This document shows positions 42,498 through 50,612 of a stretch of DNA of 64,000 bases, piece after piece (within the stretch, counting starts at the first letter, position 1; each line of letters starts with the position of its first letter). The DNA lies in the NCBI RefSeq assembly GCF_014648915.1, contig NZ_BMSA01000008.1, forward strand, positions 124,001 to 188,000, read 5' to 3'. Position numbers and translations under genes: made by a program. The notes under the pieces were generated by a model, which did not search any database, was not told the DNA's origin, and saw nothing but the letters and a program-made list of their open reading frames with translations. This DNA comes from Streptomyces phaeofaciens. GTDB lineage: Bacteria > Actinomycetota > Actinomycetes > Streptomycetales > Streptomycetaceae.

Positions 42498-44384
42498 TCA
42501 CGGCGTGTAGACCGCCGGCCGCGGGGCCGTCGCCATGCCGTTGCCGAGGAAGTAGCTCGGGTGGGGCGGCTGGTTGTAGGCGGTGTTCTGCCAGGCCAGG
42601 CCGGTGCGGTACATCGTGTCGTGGAGCAGGGTGGTGATCCTGGTCGTCGTCTCGTACGGCGTCGAGTAGATCCGCAGCGCCGTGTTGTCGCTGGTCGGCC
42701 AGACGACCTCCTCGCGCCAGTCGCCGAGGATGTCGCCGGACAGGGACGGGGTCGCCTTGGTGCTGTTGTTGGAGTGGACGCCCGAGCCGGTCAGCAGGCG
42801 GGTGTCGGAGGATGTGCCGTACTTGTCGATGTGGGTGCCGTCCAGGAGTTCACGGACGGTGTCGCCGTCCCACCAGGACAGGAAGTTGACGGAGGACGGC
42901 TCCCGGCCCTTGGTGGCGCCGGCCTCGTCGCGGACGGAGGTGTCCGAGGCGGACCAGACCTCGGCGCCGTCGTTGCCGGCCCAGATGTCACCGGCGACGC
43001 CGCGGCCGTTGTCGCAGCAGGAGGCCAGGGACCAGTCGACGGTGCCGTCGGCCGGGTCGATGTACAGCTCGGCGGGCTGACTCGACGACTCCGAGACCTT
43101 GAAGTACTCCAGGCCGGCGTGCGAGGGGTCCAGGTCGCCGAGGTGCTGGGCGTCGCCGTGGCCGGTCTTCGTCGTCCACAGGCCGCTGCCGTTGTCGTCG
43201 ACCGCCATCGCGCCGTAGACGATCTCGTCCTTGCCGTCTCCGTCGACGTCCCCGACGGAGAGGCTGTGCGAGCCCTGGCCGTCGTAGCCCTTGCCGCTGT
43301 TGGTGGAGGAGTTGGTGTCGAAGGTCCAGCGGCGGGTGAAGGCGCCGCCGCGCCAGTCCCAGGCCGCGACGACGGTCCGCGTGTAGTAGCCGCGGGCCAT
43401 GATCAGCGAGGGGCGGGCGCCGTCCAGGTAGGCCGTGCCCGCGAGGAAGCGGTCGACACGGTTGCCGTAGGAGTCGCCCCAGGAGGAGACCGTGCCGCGG
43501 GCCGGGACGTAGTCGACGCTCTGCATCGCCTTGCCGGTCTGGCCGTTGAACATGGTGAGGTACTCCGGGCCGGACAGGACGTAGCCGCTGGAGTTCCGGT
43601 AGTCGGCGGAGGAGCTGCCGATGACCGTGCCGGTGCCGTCGACCGTGCCGTCGGCGGTCTTCACGGCGATCTCGGCCTTGCCGTCGCCGTCGTAGTCGTA
43701 CACCTGGAACTGGGTGTAGTGCGCGCCGGAGCGGATGTTGCGGCCCAGGTCGACGCGCCACAGGCGGGTGCCGTCGAGCTTGACGCCGTCGAGGATCGTG
43801 TTGCCGGTGTAGCCGGACTGGGAGTTGTCCTTGGCGTTGGTCGGCTGCCACTTCAGGACGATGTCCAGGGCGCCGTCGCCGTCGAGGTCCCCGACGGAGG
43901 CGTCGTTGGCCTCGTAGGTGTAGGCGACGCCGTCCGGGGTGGTGCCGCCGGTCGGCGGGGTGATCGGAACGTCTTTGTAGCCGGTGCGGAACTGGACCGC
44001 GTGCACGGAGTCGGCCTGCTCCACGCCGTTCACGATCGCGCGGACGGTGTAGTCGGCCTGGGCCGGGGCGCCGGAGTGGAAGTAGTTCGTGGAGCCGGTG
44101 ACCGGGGTCGCGTTGACCTTGGTACCGGCCCGGTAGACGTTGAACGAGACGCTGTCGGGGTCGGTGCCGAGCCAGCGCCAGCTGACCAGGTTGCCGCTGT
44201 CGGTGTGGACGCTGACCACGCCCCGGTCGAGGGTCTCGACCTGACGGGCGGTGGCCGCCTCGGCTCTGCCGGAGCCGAGTGCGGTGAGCCCGGCGGCGAC
44301 GAGGGCCGTGGCCGCCGTCGCCGCCGAGAGGAGGGCTCGGCGGCGGTGCGGGTGGGGGTGCGCGTGCGGATGCGGGTGCTGCAC
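42498..44384 (-). CDS. Secreted rhamnogalacturonan lyase (PL11)
   Basis: A 628-aa protein with a GTG start after CTGGAGG. It has a Tat-like signal (RRRALLSAATAATALVAAGL) preceded by an unusual His-Pro tract (HPHPHAHPHPHRRR). The mature protein is an eight-bladed propeller typical of PL11, with calcium-type loops DLDGDGALD, DYDGDGKAE and DVDGDGKDE and the blocks GYYTRTVVAAWDW and LLHDTMYRTGLAWQNTAYNQPPHPSYFLG. It cleaves the rhamnogalacturonan I backbone of pectin by beta-elimination. The gene stands alone. Confidence 0.92.
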   Translation of the reverse strand: MQHPHPHAHPHPHRRRALLSAATAATALVAAGLTALGSGRAEAATARQVETLDRGVVSVHTDSGNLVSWRWLGTDPDSVSFNVYRAGTKVNATPVTGSTNYFHSGAPAQADYTVRAIVNGVEQADSVHAVQFRTGYKDVPITPPTGGTTPDGVAYTYEANDASVGDLDGDGALDIVLKWQPTNAKDNSQSGYTGNTILDGVKLDGTRLWRVDLGRNIRSGAHYTQFQVYDYDGDGKAEIAVKTADGTVDGTGTVIGSSSADYRNSSGYVLSGPEYLTMFNGQTGKAMQSVDYVPARGTVSSWGDSYGNRVDRFLAGTAYLDGARPSLIMARGYYTRTVVAAWDWRGGAFTRRWTFDTNSSTNSGKGYDGQGSHSLSVGDVDGDGKDEIVYGAMAVDDNGSGLWTTKTGHGDAQHLGDLDPSHAGLEYFKVSESSSQPAELYIDPADGTVDWSLASCCDNGRGVAGDIWAGNDGAEVWSASDTSVRDEAGATKGREPSSVNFLSWWDGDTVRELLDGTHIDKYGTSSDTRLLTGSGVHSNNSTKATPSLSGDILGDWREEVVWPTSDNTALRIYSTPYETTTRITTLLHDTMYRTGLAWQNTAYNQPPHPSYFLGNGMATAPRPAVYTP

Positions 44385-44423
44385 GGGACGAACCTCCAGA
44401 GAGGACGGACGGGTTCCGCCCTC

Positions 44424-45380
44424 TCAGTCGCCACCGGCTTCGGCCACGTTGCCGTATCTTTCGGCCAACTCGGCGACGGTGCGGGCGATGCGCCGGCGCA
44501 GCTCGGCGGGTTCCAGGACCTCGACGCCCGTGCCGAGCCGCAGGAACTCGCCGTGGGCCTGCTCCACGGACTCGATGGGGACGGTGGCCCGCACCCAGCC
44601 GTCCGGGCCGGCGGGCTCCTCGGCCGTCACCGGCCGTCCGAGCGTCACGCCCGGCGCCAGCCGCACCACGGCCCGCGTCGTGTGCAGCCGCTGGTGGAAG
44701 TCGCGCTGGTGGGCGGTCCAGTAGGCGGCCAGGTCGAAGCCGTCCGGGCGGGTGAACCCCTCTTCGAGGGCGTCGAGTTCGAGGATCTGGTCGACGCGGA
44801 AGGTGCGCGGGCCGGGGCCGGCGACGACGTACCAGCGGCCCGCCTTGAGGACCAGGCCGTACGGTTCCAGTCGGCGGCGCACATCGGTGGGCTCGCGCCA
44901 GCGGCGGTAGATGACGTCCAGGACTCGGTTGTTCCACACGGCGTCCGCGACCGCCGGCAGATGCGGCACCTCGTCGGCGCCCGCGTACCAGCCCGGCGCG
45001 TCGAGATGGAAGCGGCCGCTGATCCGGTCGGCGTGCTCGCGCAGCGGTTCCGGCAGCGCGGCCCGCAGCTTCAGCCGGGCGGCGGCCAGCACCGGGCCGA
45101 GGCCGAGGTCGGCGGCGGGGCCGGGCGCCCCGGCGAGAAAGAGGACCTCCGCCTCGGCCGCGGTGAGGCCGGTGAGGCGGGTGCGGTAGCCGTCCAGGAG
45201 CCGGTAGCCGCCCGCGTGCCCGGCGTCGCCGTACAGCGGGACGCCCGCGGCGGCCAGCGCCTCGACGTCCCGGTAGACCGTACGCACGGACACCTCCAGC
45301 TCCTCGGCGAGCTGGGCGGCGGTCATCCGGCCCCGGGTCTGGAGCAGGAGGAGGATCGATACGAGTCGGCCGGACTTCAT
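44424..45380 (-). CDS. WYL-domain transcriptional regulator (YafY type)
   Basis: A 318-aa protein. The N-terminal HTH_11 domain reads MKSGRLVSILLLLQTRGRMTAAQLAEELEVSVRTVYRDVEAL. A WYL domain spans about 140-220 (VIYRRWREPTDVRRRLEPYGLVLKAGRWYVVAGPG) and a WCX-type C-terminus follows. It is divergent from two small coupled genes, with a perfect 8-bp inverted repeat in the 62-base gap, and probably controls them and itself. Confidence 0.88.
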   Translation of the reverse strand: MKSGRLVSILLLLQTRGRMTAAQLAEELEVSVRTVYRDVEALAAAGVPLYGDAGHAGGYRLLDGYRTRLTGLTAAEAEVLFLAGAPGPAADLGLGPVLAAARLKLRAALPEPLREHADRISGRFHLDAPGWYAGADEVPHLPAVADAVWNNRVLDVIYRRWREPTDVRRRLEPYGLVLKAGRWYVVAGPGPRTFRVDQILELDALEEGFTRPDGFDLAAYWTAHQRDFHQRLHTTRAVVRLAPGVTLGRPVTAEEPAGPDGWVRATVPIESVEQAHGEFLRLGTGVEVLEPAELRRRIARTVAELAERYGNVAEAGGD

Positions 45381-45397
45381 CCCTGCAGAATCCCAGA

Positions 45398-45424
45398 CTT
45401 CACTGCCAGAAGGTGTCAGTGAAG
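45398..45424. promoter_or_regulatory. Inverted repeat between WYL regulator and target genes
   Basis: CTTCACTG (45398-45405) and CAGTGAAG (45417-45424) are perfect 8-bp arms around an 11-base spacer. The repeat begins 17 bases upstream of the regulator start and ends 18 bases before the divergent gene. It is the probable site of the WYL protein. Confidence 0.65.
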
Positions 45425-45442
45425 GCGTCTTAGCGTCCCGCC

Positions 45443-45922
45443 ATGAGCTTCGCCGAGAAACTGCTGACCGTACCGCCGCCCATCGAGGTCGCCGGCCGGC
45501 ACATCAAGCGCTACCACGTCACCGCCGACCCGGCGGGCATCGCGCCCGAGGTGGAACGGGCGGCGTACGCGATCCTGCCCGAGCTGCTGCCGGAACCGGA
45601 CGGCACCCCGCCGGCCACGTTCGTCGTGCTGCACCGGGGCGGGGACACCGGCGCCTACCTCAACGCGTACAGCTGGGTGTGGGACAACGTGCTGCACTTC
45701 CGGGGCGCGGCGGCCGGCCAGCCGGTGCTGGGCTGCCCCGACGTCGACCCCACCCACTTCGTCCGGCACGACCTGCCGTGGATCGGCTGCGTCTGGGAAC
45801 TGCCGCCCGTCCTGCACGAACGCGACGCCTGGGTCCGGCACCTGCTGGCCCCCGCCGCACCCGACCTCCAGGCCTACGTGGCCGACACCCTGCCCGACGG
45901 AACCACGGGAGACCGCGCATGA
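45443..45922 (+). CDS. Conserved hypothetical protein
   Basis: A 159-aa soluble protein starting MSFAEKLLTVPPPIEVAGRHIKRYHV. Visible features are TFVVLHRGGDTGAYLNAYSWVWDNVLHF and HDLPWIGCVWELPPVLHERDAWVRHLL. It has no membrane segment and no motif I can assign. Its stop overlaps the start of the next gene (ATGA), so the two are made together, and it is divergent from the WYL regulator. Confidence 0.75.
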   Translation: MSFAEKLLTVPPPIEVAGRHIKRYHVTADPAGIAPEVERAAYAILPELLPEPDGTPPATFVVLHRGGDTGAYLNAYSWVWDNVLHFRGAAAGQPVLGCPDVDPTHFVRHDLPWIGCVWELPPVLHERDAWVRHLLAPAAPDLQAYVADTLPDGTTGDRA

Positions 45923-46401
45923 GCAGCCCGCACGACTTCGACTTCCTGCACGGCGACGTCTGGCACATCGCCAACCGCCGCCGCACCGACTTCCTCGACC
46001 CCGACGGCACGTGGGAGGCGTTTCCCGCCACGGCCCGCTGCCTGCCGCTGTTCGACGGGGCCGCGAACCTCGACGAGATCGACATGCCGCACCTGGGCGC
46101 CAAGGGGCTGACGCTGCGGCTGTTCGACCCGGCCCTGCGCACCTGGTCGCTGCACTGGTCCTCCAGCACCACGGGAACGCTGTTCCCGCCGGTGGTCGGC
46201 CGCTTCGAGGACGGCCACGGTACCTTCCACGGCGAGGACACGCACGACGGCAAGGACGTGCGGGTGCGTTTCGTGTGGTCCGGGATCTCCCCCGCCGCCG
46301 CTCACTGGGAGCAGGCGTTCTCGGTGGACGGCGGACAGACCTGGGTGACCAACTGGACCATGGCGCTCAGCCGTCCGGCTTCCGGAACGCGCACAGGGTG
46401 A
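45919..46401 (+). CDS. DUF1579-like hypothetical protein
   Basis: A 160-aa protein starting MSSPHDFDFLHGDVWHIANRRR, with FDGAANLDEIDMPHLGAKGLTLRLFDPALRTWSLHWSS and WEQAFSVDGGQTWVTNW. This is the pattern of small beta-barrel (lipocalin-like) proteins of unknown function. It is coupled to the preceding gene. Its last 35 bases overlap the 3' end of the opposite-strand methyltransferase gene. Confidence 0.75.
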   Translation: MSSPHDFDFLHGDVWHIANRRRTDFLDPDGTWEAFPATARCLPLFDGAANLDEIDMPHLGAKGLTLRLFDPALRTWSLHWSSSTTGTLFPPVVGRFEDGHGTFHGEDTHDGKDVRVRFVWSGISPAAAHWEQAFSVDGGQTWVTNWTMALSRPASGTRTG

Positions 46402-47113
46402 ACTCCGGTTCCGGGCGCGGGCGTTCCTGGTCGGGGAGGGCCGCGAGGCGGGCGGCGAAGCCGTCGGCGAGGGGGTGGCCCGGCGGGAGGGTGACGAACC
46501 AGCCCCGGCGCAGGTCGGCGATCGCGCGGCGCGGGCTGCGGCCCTGGCCCCGCCCGGGGAAGCGGGCCTGCCCGGCCGGGAGCAGCCCGCAGCCGGCGGC
46601 GTACGCCCCGACCAGGGCGGCCGCGTCGGACGCGGCCCGGCGGGGGCGGGAGGACAGGACGACATCGATGTCGCTGCCCACGTTGTGCGAGGCGCCCTTG
46701 TCGACGGTGGTGACGTACACCCCGCCGGGCCGCAGCACCCGGGCGCACTCGGCGACGATCCGCCGTACGTCGTCGGCGTCCTCGACGAGATGCAGCAGCC
46801 AGACACTGGTCACGGCGTCGAACTCCCCCTCGGCGAAGGGCAGTCGACGGCAGTCGGCGCGCACGATGGTGCCGGGCAGCCGGTCGGCGGCGTGCCGGGC
46901 CATCACCGGGGACAGGTCCACGCCGGTCACCCGCAGACCGGCCCGGCCGGCCGCGAGCCGCCGGGTGACGATGCCCGTGCCGCAGGCGACGTCCAGCAGC
47001 CGGTCCGCGCCGGGCGGCAGCAGGCCGAGGACGGCCTCCGCGGCGGCGGCCGCCCGGGGCTCGCCGCCGCGCATGGCGTCGTAGCGTTCGGCTTCCTCGT
47101 CGTAGTCCAGCAC
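46367..47113 (-). CDS. Class I SAM-dependent methyltransferase
   Basis: A 248-aa protein with a GTG start (VLDYDEEAERYD). Motif I is LLDVACGTGIVTRRL, the acidic ribose-binding residue is in TGVDLSPVM, and motif II is FDAVTSVWLLHLVED. It is of the UbiE/SAM methyltransferase 11 type with unknown substrate. It converges with and overlaps the DUF1579-like gene by 35 bases. Confidence 0.82.
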   Translation of the reverse strand: MLDYDEEAERYDAMRGGEPRAAAAAEAVLGLLPPGADRLLDVACGTGIVTRRLAAGRAGLRVTGVDLSPVMARHAADRLPGTIVRADCRRLPFAEGEFDAVTSVWLLHLVEDADDVRRIVAECARVLRPGGVYVTTVDKGASHNVGSDIDVVLSSRPRRAASDAAALVGAYAAGCGLLPAGQARFPGRGQGRSPRRAIADLRRGWFVTLPPGHPLADGFAARLAALPDQERPRPEPEFTLCAFRKPDG

Positions 47114-47147
47114 ACGCTCCCCCGTCCCCTCGCCACCGACCCGTGGG

Positions 47148-47453
47148 TCAGTGCGCTCCGTGCGCCGGCGCCACGTCCTCCACCCGGCGCGCGAGCCCGA
47201 AGTCGAGCTCGGTGACCGCGCCGCCCACGCTGTGGGTGTTCACCGTGAGCGCGACGGTGTGGTACCCGAGGGTGATGTCGGAGTGGTGGTCCAGCTCCTC
47301 CTGGATCCCCGCGACATGGACGACCAGGGCGGCCGCGGCGAAGTGGGAGGGCAGCCGGTAGGAGCGGGCGAGCCGGTCGCCGTCCAGGGACCAGCCCGGC
47401 AGCTCGGCCAGCCGGTCCTCGATCTCCTTCTGCGACAGCGCTTGCACAGCCAT
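47148..47453 (-). CDS. 4a-hydroxytetrahydrobiopterin dehydratase
   Basis: A 101-aa protein starting MAVQALSQKEIEDRLAELPGW. The pterin-4a-carbinolamine dehydratase motif is present: the histidines in EELDHHSDITLGYHTVALTVNTHSVGG. It regenerates quinonoid dihydropterin after aromatic amino acid hydroxylation, or serves as a pterin-binding cofactor. No phenylalanine hydroxylase gene is adjacent. Confidence 0.88.
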   Translation of the reverse strand: MAVQALSQKEIEDRLAELPGWSLDGDRLARSYRLPSHFAAAALVVHVAGIQEELDHHSDITLGYHTVALTVNTHSVGGAVTELDFGLARRVEDVAPAHGAH

Positions 47454-47586
47454 GGCCTGGCTCCCTTCGTGGGTGTCGCGTACCTGTCCAGCGTGCCACA
47501 GGTGGGCGACGACGGCCCTGGTCAGCTCACCCGCGGCCGCCCGGAGCCCGGGGCATGCGAAAGCCCGTTCGGCTACGGTCGTACGC

Positions 47587-48414
47587 ATGGCCTCTGTCGC
47601 GACCGGTACGCACGCCCCCTTCGCCGCCCCCGCCGGCCCGGGTGTCGGCCCGCTGCTGCGGGCCTGGCGGGAGCGGCGGCGGATCAGCCAGCTGGAGCTG
47701 GCCCTGCGCGCGGGCTCCTCCGCCCGGCACATCAGCTTCGTGGAGACGGGCCGCTCCCGGCCCAGCGAGGAGATGGTGCTGCGCCTGGCCGAGCAGCTCG
47801 AGGTGCCCGTCCGGGAGCGCAACGCGCTGCTCCTGGCGGCGGGGTACGCCCCGCACTACCCGGAGACCCCGCTGGACGACCCGGCCCTCGCCGCACTGCG
47901 CTCCGGCGTGGAGCGGCTGATCCAGGGCTACGAGCCGTACCCGGCGCTGGTGGTGGACGCGACGTACGACGTGGTCGCGGCGAACCGGGGGATCCTGATG
48001 CTGCTGGACGGTGTCCCCGCGGCGTTGCTGGAGCCGCCGCTGAACGCGATGCGGCTGACCCTGCACCCGCAGGGGCTGGCACCGCGCATCCTCAACCTCC
48101 GTGAGTGGCGCGGGCATCTGCTGCACCAGATGGAGCGGCAGATCGCCCTGCACCGCTCGGCACCGCTGCGCCGGCTGTACGAGGAGGTCGCCGCGTACCC
48201 GGTGCACCGGGAGGCGGAGGGCGAACCGGCCGAGCCCGTACCGCACTTCGCGCTGCCGCTGCGGATCGAGCACGGGGGGCGGACCCTGTCGTTCGTCTCG
48301 TCGATCTCCACGTTCAACACCCCGATGGACGTGACGGTCGCCGAGCTGGCCATCGAGACGTTCCTCCCGGCCGACCCGGCGACGGTCAAGTACCTGCATT
48401 CGATGACGGATTGA
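47587..48414 (+). CDS. XRE-family regulator with MmyB-like ligand domain
   Basis: A 275-aa protein. The N-terminal HTH reads LLRAWRERRRISQLELALRAGSSARHISFVETGRSRPS. The MmyB-like PAS domain follows (about 105-265), with the typical YPALVVDATYDVVAANRGILMLLDGVP and a C-terminal block SFVSSISTFNTPMDVTVAELAIETFLPAD. These regulators bind fatty-acyl-type ligands in some members. It is divergent from the dehydratase gene by 133 bases. A long hairpin follows. Confidence 0.87.
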   Translation: MASVATGTHAPFAAPAGPGVGPLLRAWRERRRISQLELALRAGSSARHISFVETGRSRPSEEMVLRLAEQLEVPVRERNALLLAAGYAPHYPETPLDDPALAALRSGVERLIQGYEPYPALVVDATYDVVAANRGILMLLDGVPAALLEPPLNAMRLTLHPQGLAPRILNLREWRGHLLHQMERQIALHRSAPLRRLYEEVAAYPVHREAEGEPAEPVPHFALPLRIEHGGRTLSFVSSISTFNTPMDVTVAELAIETFLPADPATVKYLHSMTD

Positions 48415-48452
48415 GTGTCCGTCAGGGGCGCTCGGAGCGCCCGTGAGGACAC
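48415..48452. terminator. Hairpin terminator after the XRE/MmyB regulator
   Basis: A long stem starts right after the stop codon. GTGTCC pairs with GGACAC outside and GGGCGCT (48426-48432) pairs with AGCGCCC (48436-48442) inside, closing a 3-base loop, with one or two bulges. The following 246 bases up to 48698 hold no gene that I can support. Confidence 0.75.
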
Positions 48453-48698
48453 GCGACGGCAAAAAGATCAGGTTCCGGTCCGGAGTGCGCCGGCCCGGAA
48501 CCCGATGCGTCCACGATCCCTCCGCCGGGCGCCCCCGTCGATTACCTGCGACGTCATGCCCGTGGCCCCGGCCGGGCCCCCGTAAACGGCGGAACACTCC
48601 GCTCCGCACGTGGTGAGGACCTCATTCCGTCTCGGTGAGGCGGCGGCCGGAACATGACACACTGGCCCGCGTGCTTCGACACGTAGGGGAGACGTGGC

Positions 48699-49562
48699 GT
48701 GAGTGAGCGACGGCCCGCACCCACGGTGGGCCAGGTGGTACTCGGCAGACGGCTCCAGGAGCTGCGCGAGGCGGCCGGACTGGGCCGCGAGGAGGCGGCC
48801 CGCGCCCTGCGGGTGGCCCCCGCGACGGTCCGGCGCATGGAGACGGCCGAGGTCTCGCTGAAGATCCCGTACGTACAGGTGCTGCTGGAGGCGTACGGCG
48901 TGCCGGCGGGCGAGGCGGCGGCCTTCGTGACGCTCGCCGAGGACGCCAACCGGCCGGGCTGGTGGCAGCGCTTCCACGACGTGCTGCCCGAGTGGTTCAG
49001 CCTCTACGTGAGCCTGGAGGGCGCGGCCCGGCTGATCCGCTCGTACGAACCGCACTTCGTGCCGGGCCTGTTGCAGACGGAGGACTACGCGCGGGCCGTG
49101 CTGGAGGCCGGGACCGTCGGCCGGACCACCCCGGAGGCGATCGAGCGGCACGTGTCGCTGCGCATGGCCCGGCAACGGCTGCTGGACGGCCCCGACCCGC
49201 CCCATCTGTGGGCGGTGATGGACGAGACCGTGCTGCGCCGCCCGGCCAGCCTGGAGCCCGGGGTGATGGCCGCGCAGCTCGACCGGATGCTGGAGCTGGC
49301 CGAGCGGGACCGCGTCACCCTCCAGGTCGCCCGGTTCGCCGACGGCCCGCACCCGGGGACGTCCGCGCCCTTCTCGCTGTTCCGGTTCGCCGAGCCCGAG
49401 CTGCCCGACATGGTCGTCACCGAGTACCTGACCGGCGCCCTGTACCTCGACTCGCGCAAGGAGGTCTCCGCGCACCTGGAGGTCCTCGACCACATGACGA
49501 CACACGCCGCGTCCGCCCAGCACACCCGGGAGATCCTGCGGGACGTCCGCGAGAGCCTCTGA
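48699..49562 (+). CDS. XRE-family regulator with DUF5753
   Basis: A 287-aa protein with a GTG start behind AGGGGAG. An N-terminal HTH (LGRRLQELREAAGLGREEAARALRVAPATVRRMET) is followed by a DUF5753 domain (about 100-285) with the hallmarks YEPHFVPGLLQTEDYARAVL, MDETVLRRP and MVVTEYLTGALYLD. Streptomyces carry many such proteins, typically beside a small DUF397 gene. None is seen here; a DUF574 methyltransferase follows instead. Confidence 0.87.
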   Translation: MSERRPAPTVGQVVLGRRLQELREAAGLGREEAARALRVAPATVRRMETAEVSLKIPYVQVLLEAYGVPAGEAAAFVTLAEDANRPGWWQRFHDVLPEWFSLYVSLEGAARLIRSYEPHFVPGLLQTEDYARAVLEAGTVGRTTPEAIERHVSLRMARQRLLDGPDPPHLWAVMDETVLRRPASLEPGVMAAQLDRMLELAERDRVTLQVARFADGPHPGTSAPFSLFRFAEPELPDMVVTEYLTGALYLDSRKEVSAHLEVLDHMTTHAASAQHTREILRDVRESL

Positions 49563-49652
49563 GCGGCGCCGCCCGTACGCCCCGCCCCGCCCCACGCACC
49601 GCAGCCCGCCCGTACGCCCCGTCCCGTCCCGAGCCCGAGGAGAAGACCCCGC

Positions 49653-50447
49653 ATGACCGAGTCCGCAGCTCCCCGCATCGACACCAGCCGACCGCACCCG
49701 GCCCGCGTCTACGACTGGTGGCTGGGCGGCAAGGACAACTATCCGGTGGACGAGGAACTGGCCCGGAAGATCCTCGCCGTCGACGGCACCGTCCTGCGCG
49801 GCGCGCGGGCCAACCGCCGCTTCATGATCCGGGCCGTACGGGCCGCCGCCGAGTCCGGGATACGCCAGTTCCTGGACATCGGCACGGGCATCCCCACCGA
49901 GCCCAACCTGCACCAGGTCGCGCAGGGCGTGGCGGCACGGGCGAGGGTCGTGTACGCGGACAACGACCCGATCGTGCTGCGGCACGCGGAGGCCCTGCTG
50001 CACGGCTCGCCCGAGGGGTCCACGGAGTACGTGCACGCCGACGTCCGCGACCTCGACGTCCTGCTCGGGCGGGCGGCCGACTCCCTCGACCTCGCCCAGC
50101 CGGTCGCGCTGTCCCTGGTGGCGCTGACGCACTACCTGGACGACACCGCGTACGAGCTGGTCAGGGAGTACGTGTCGAGGCTCGCCCCCGGCAGCTGGCT
50201 GATCCTCTCCCAGGTGACCCCGGACCTCAGCCCCGAGGCGATCGAGAAGGCGGCGAACGCCTTCCGGCACAGCGGCACCCCCTTCCACCCGCGGTCCCTC
50301 CCCGAGTTCGCCCGCTTCTTCGACGGCCTGGAGCTGCTCGGCCCGGGCCTGATCCCGGTGTCCGGCTGGCGGCCGGACCCCGAGGACGTGGCGATCCAGG
50401 CCGAGGGCATCGTCCCGGTGTACGCGGGAGTCGCCCGCAAGCCCTGA
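49653..50447 (+). CDS. DUF574-type SAM-dependent methyltransferase
   Basis: A 264-aa protein of the actinomycete DUF574 group. Signatures are PHPARVYDWWLGGKDNYPVDEE, RANRRFMIRAVR, motif I FLDIGTGIPTEPNLHQVAQ, VVYADNDPIVL and ALTHYLDDTAY. Members are often encoded beside XRE/DUF5753 regulators, as here, but their substrate is unknown. It lies 90 bases downstream of the regulator on the same strand. Confidence 0.87.
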   Translation: MTESAAPRIDTSRPHPARVYDWWLGGKDNYPVDEELARKILAVDGTVLRGARANRRFMIRAVRAAAESGIRQFLDIGTGIPTEPNLHQVAQGVAARARVVYADNDPIVLRHAEALLHGSPEGSTEYVHADVRDLDVLLGRAADSLDLAQPVALSLVALTHYLDDTAYELVREYVSRLAPGSWLILSQVTPDLSPEAIEKAANAFRHSGTPFHPRSLPEFARFFDGLELLGPGLIPVSGWRPDPEDVAIQAEGIVPVYAGVARKP

Positions 50448-50612
50448 GCCCGGCCCCCGGGGGCGCTCCGTCCCGTGACGCCCTCGCCCCGAAGAAAGTC
50501 GGGGCCGCGCACGGGCGGCGTCCGGGAGCGCTCCTCCCGCCGGCCCCTCCGGTAGCATCGGCGGCGCCGAAGGATCGACACGTCCGGACGAGCGCCGCGG
50601 GGGCAGGCAGGC

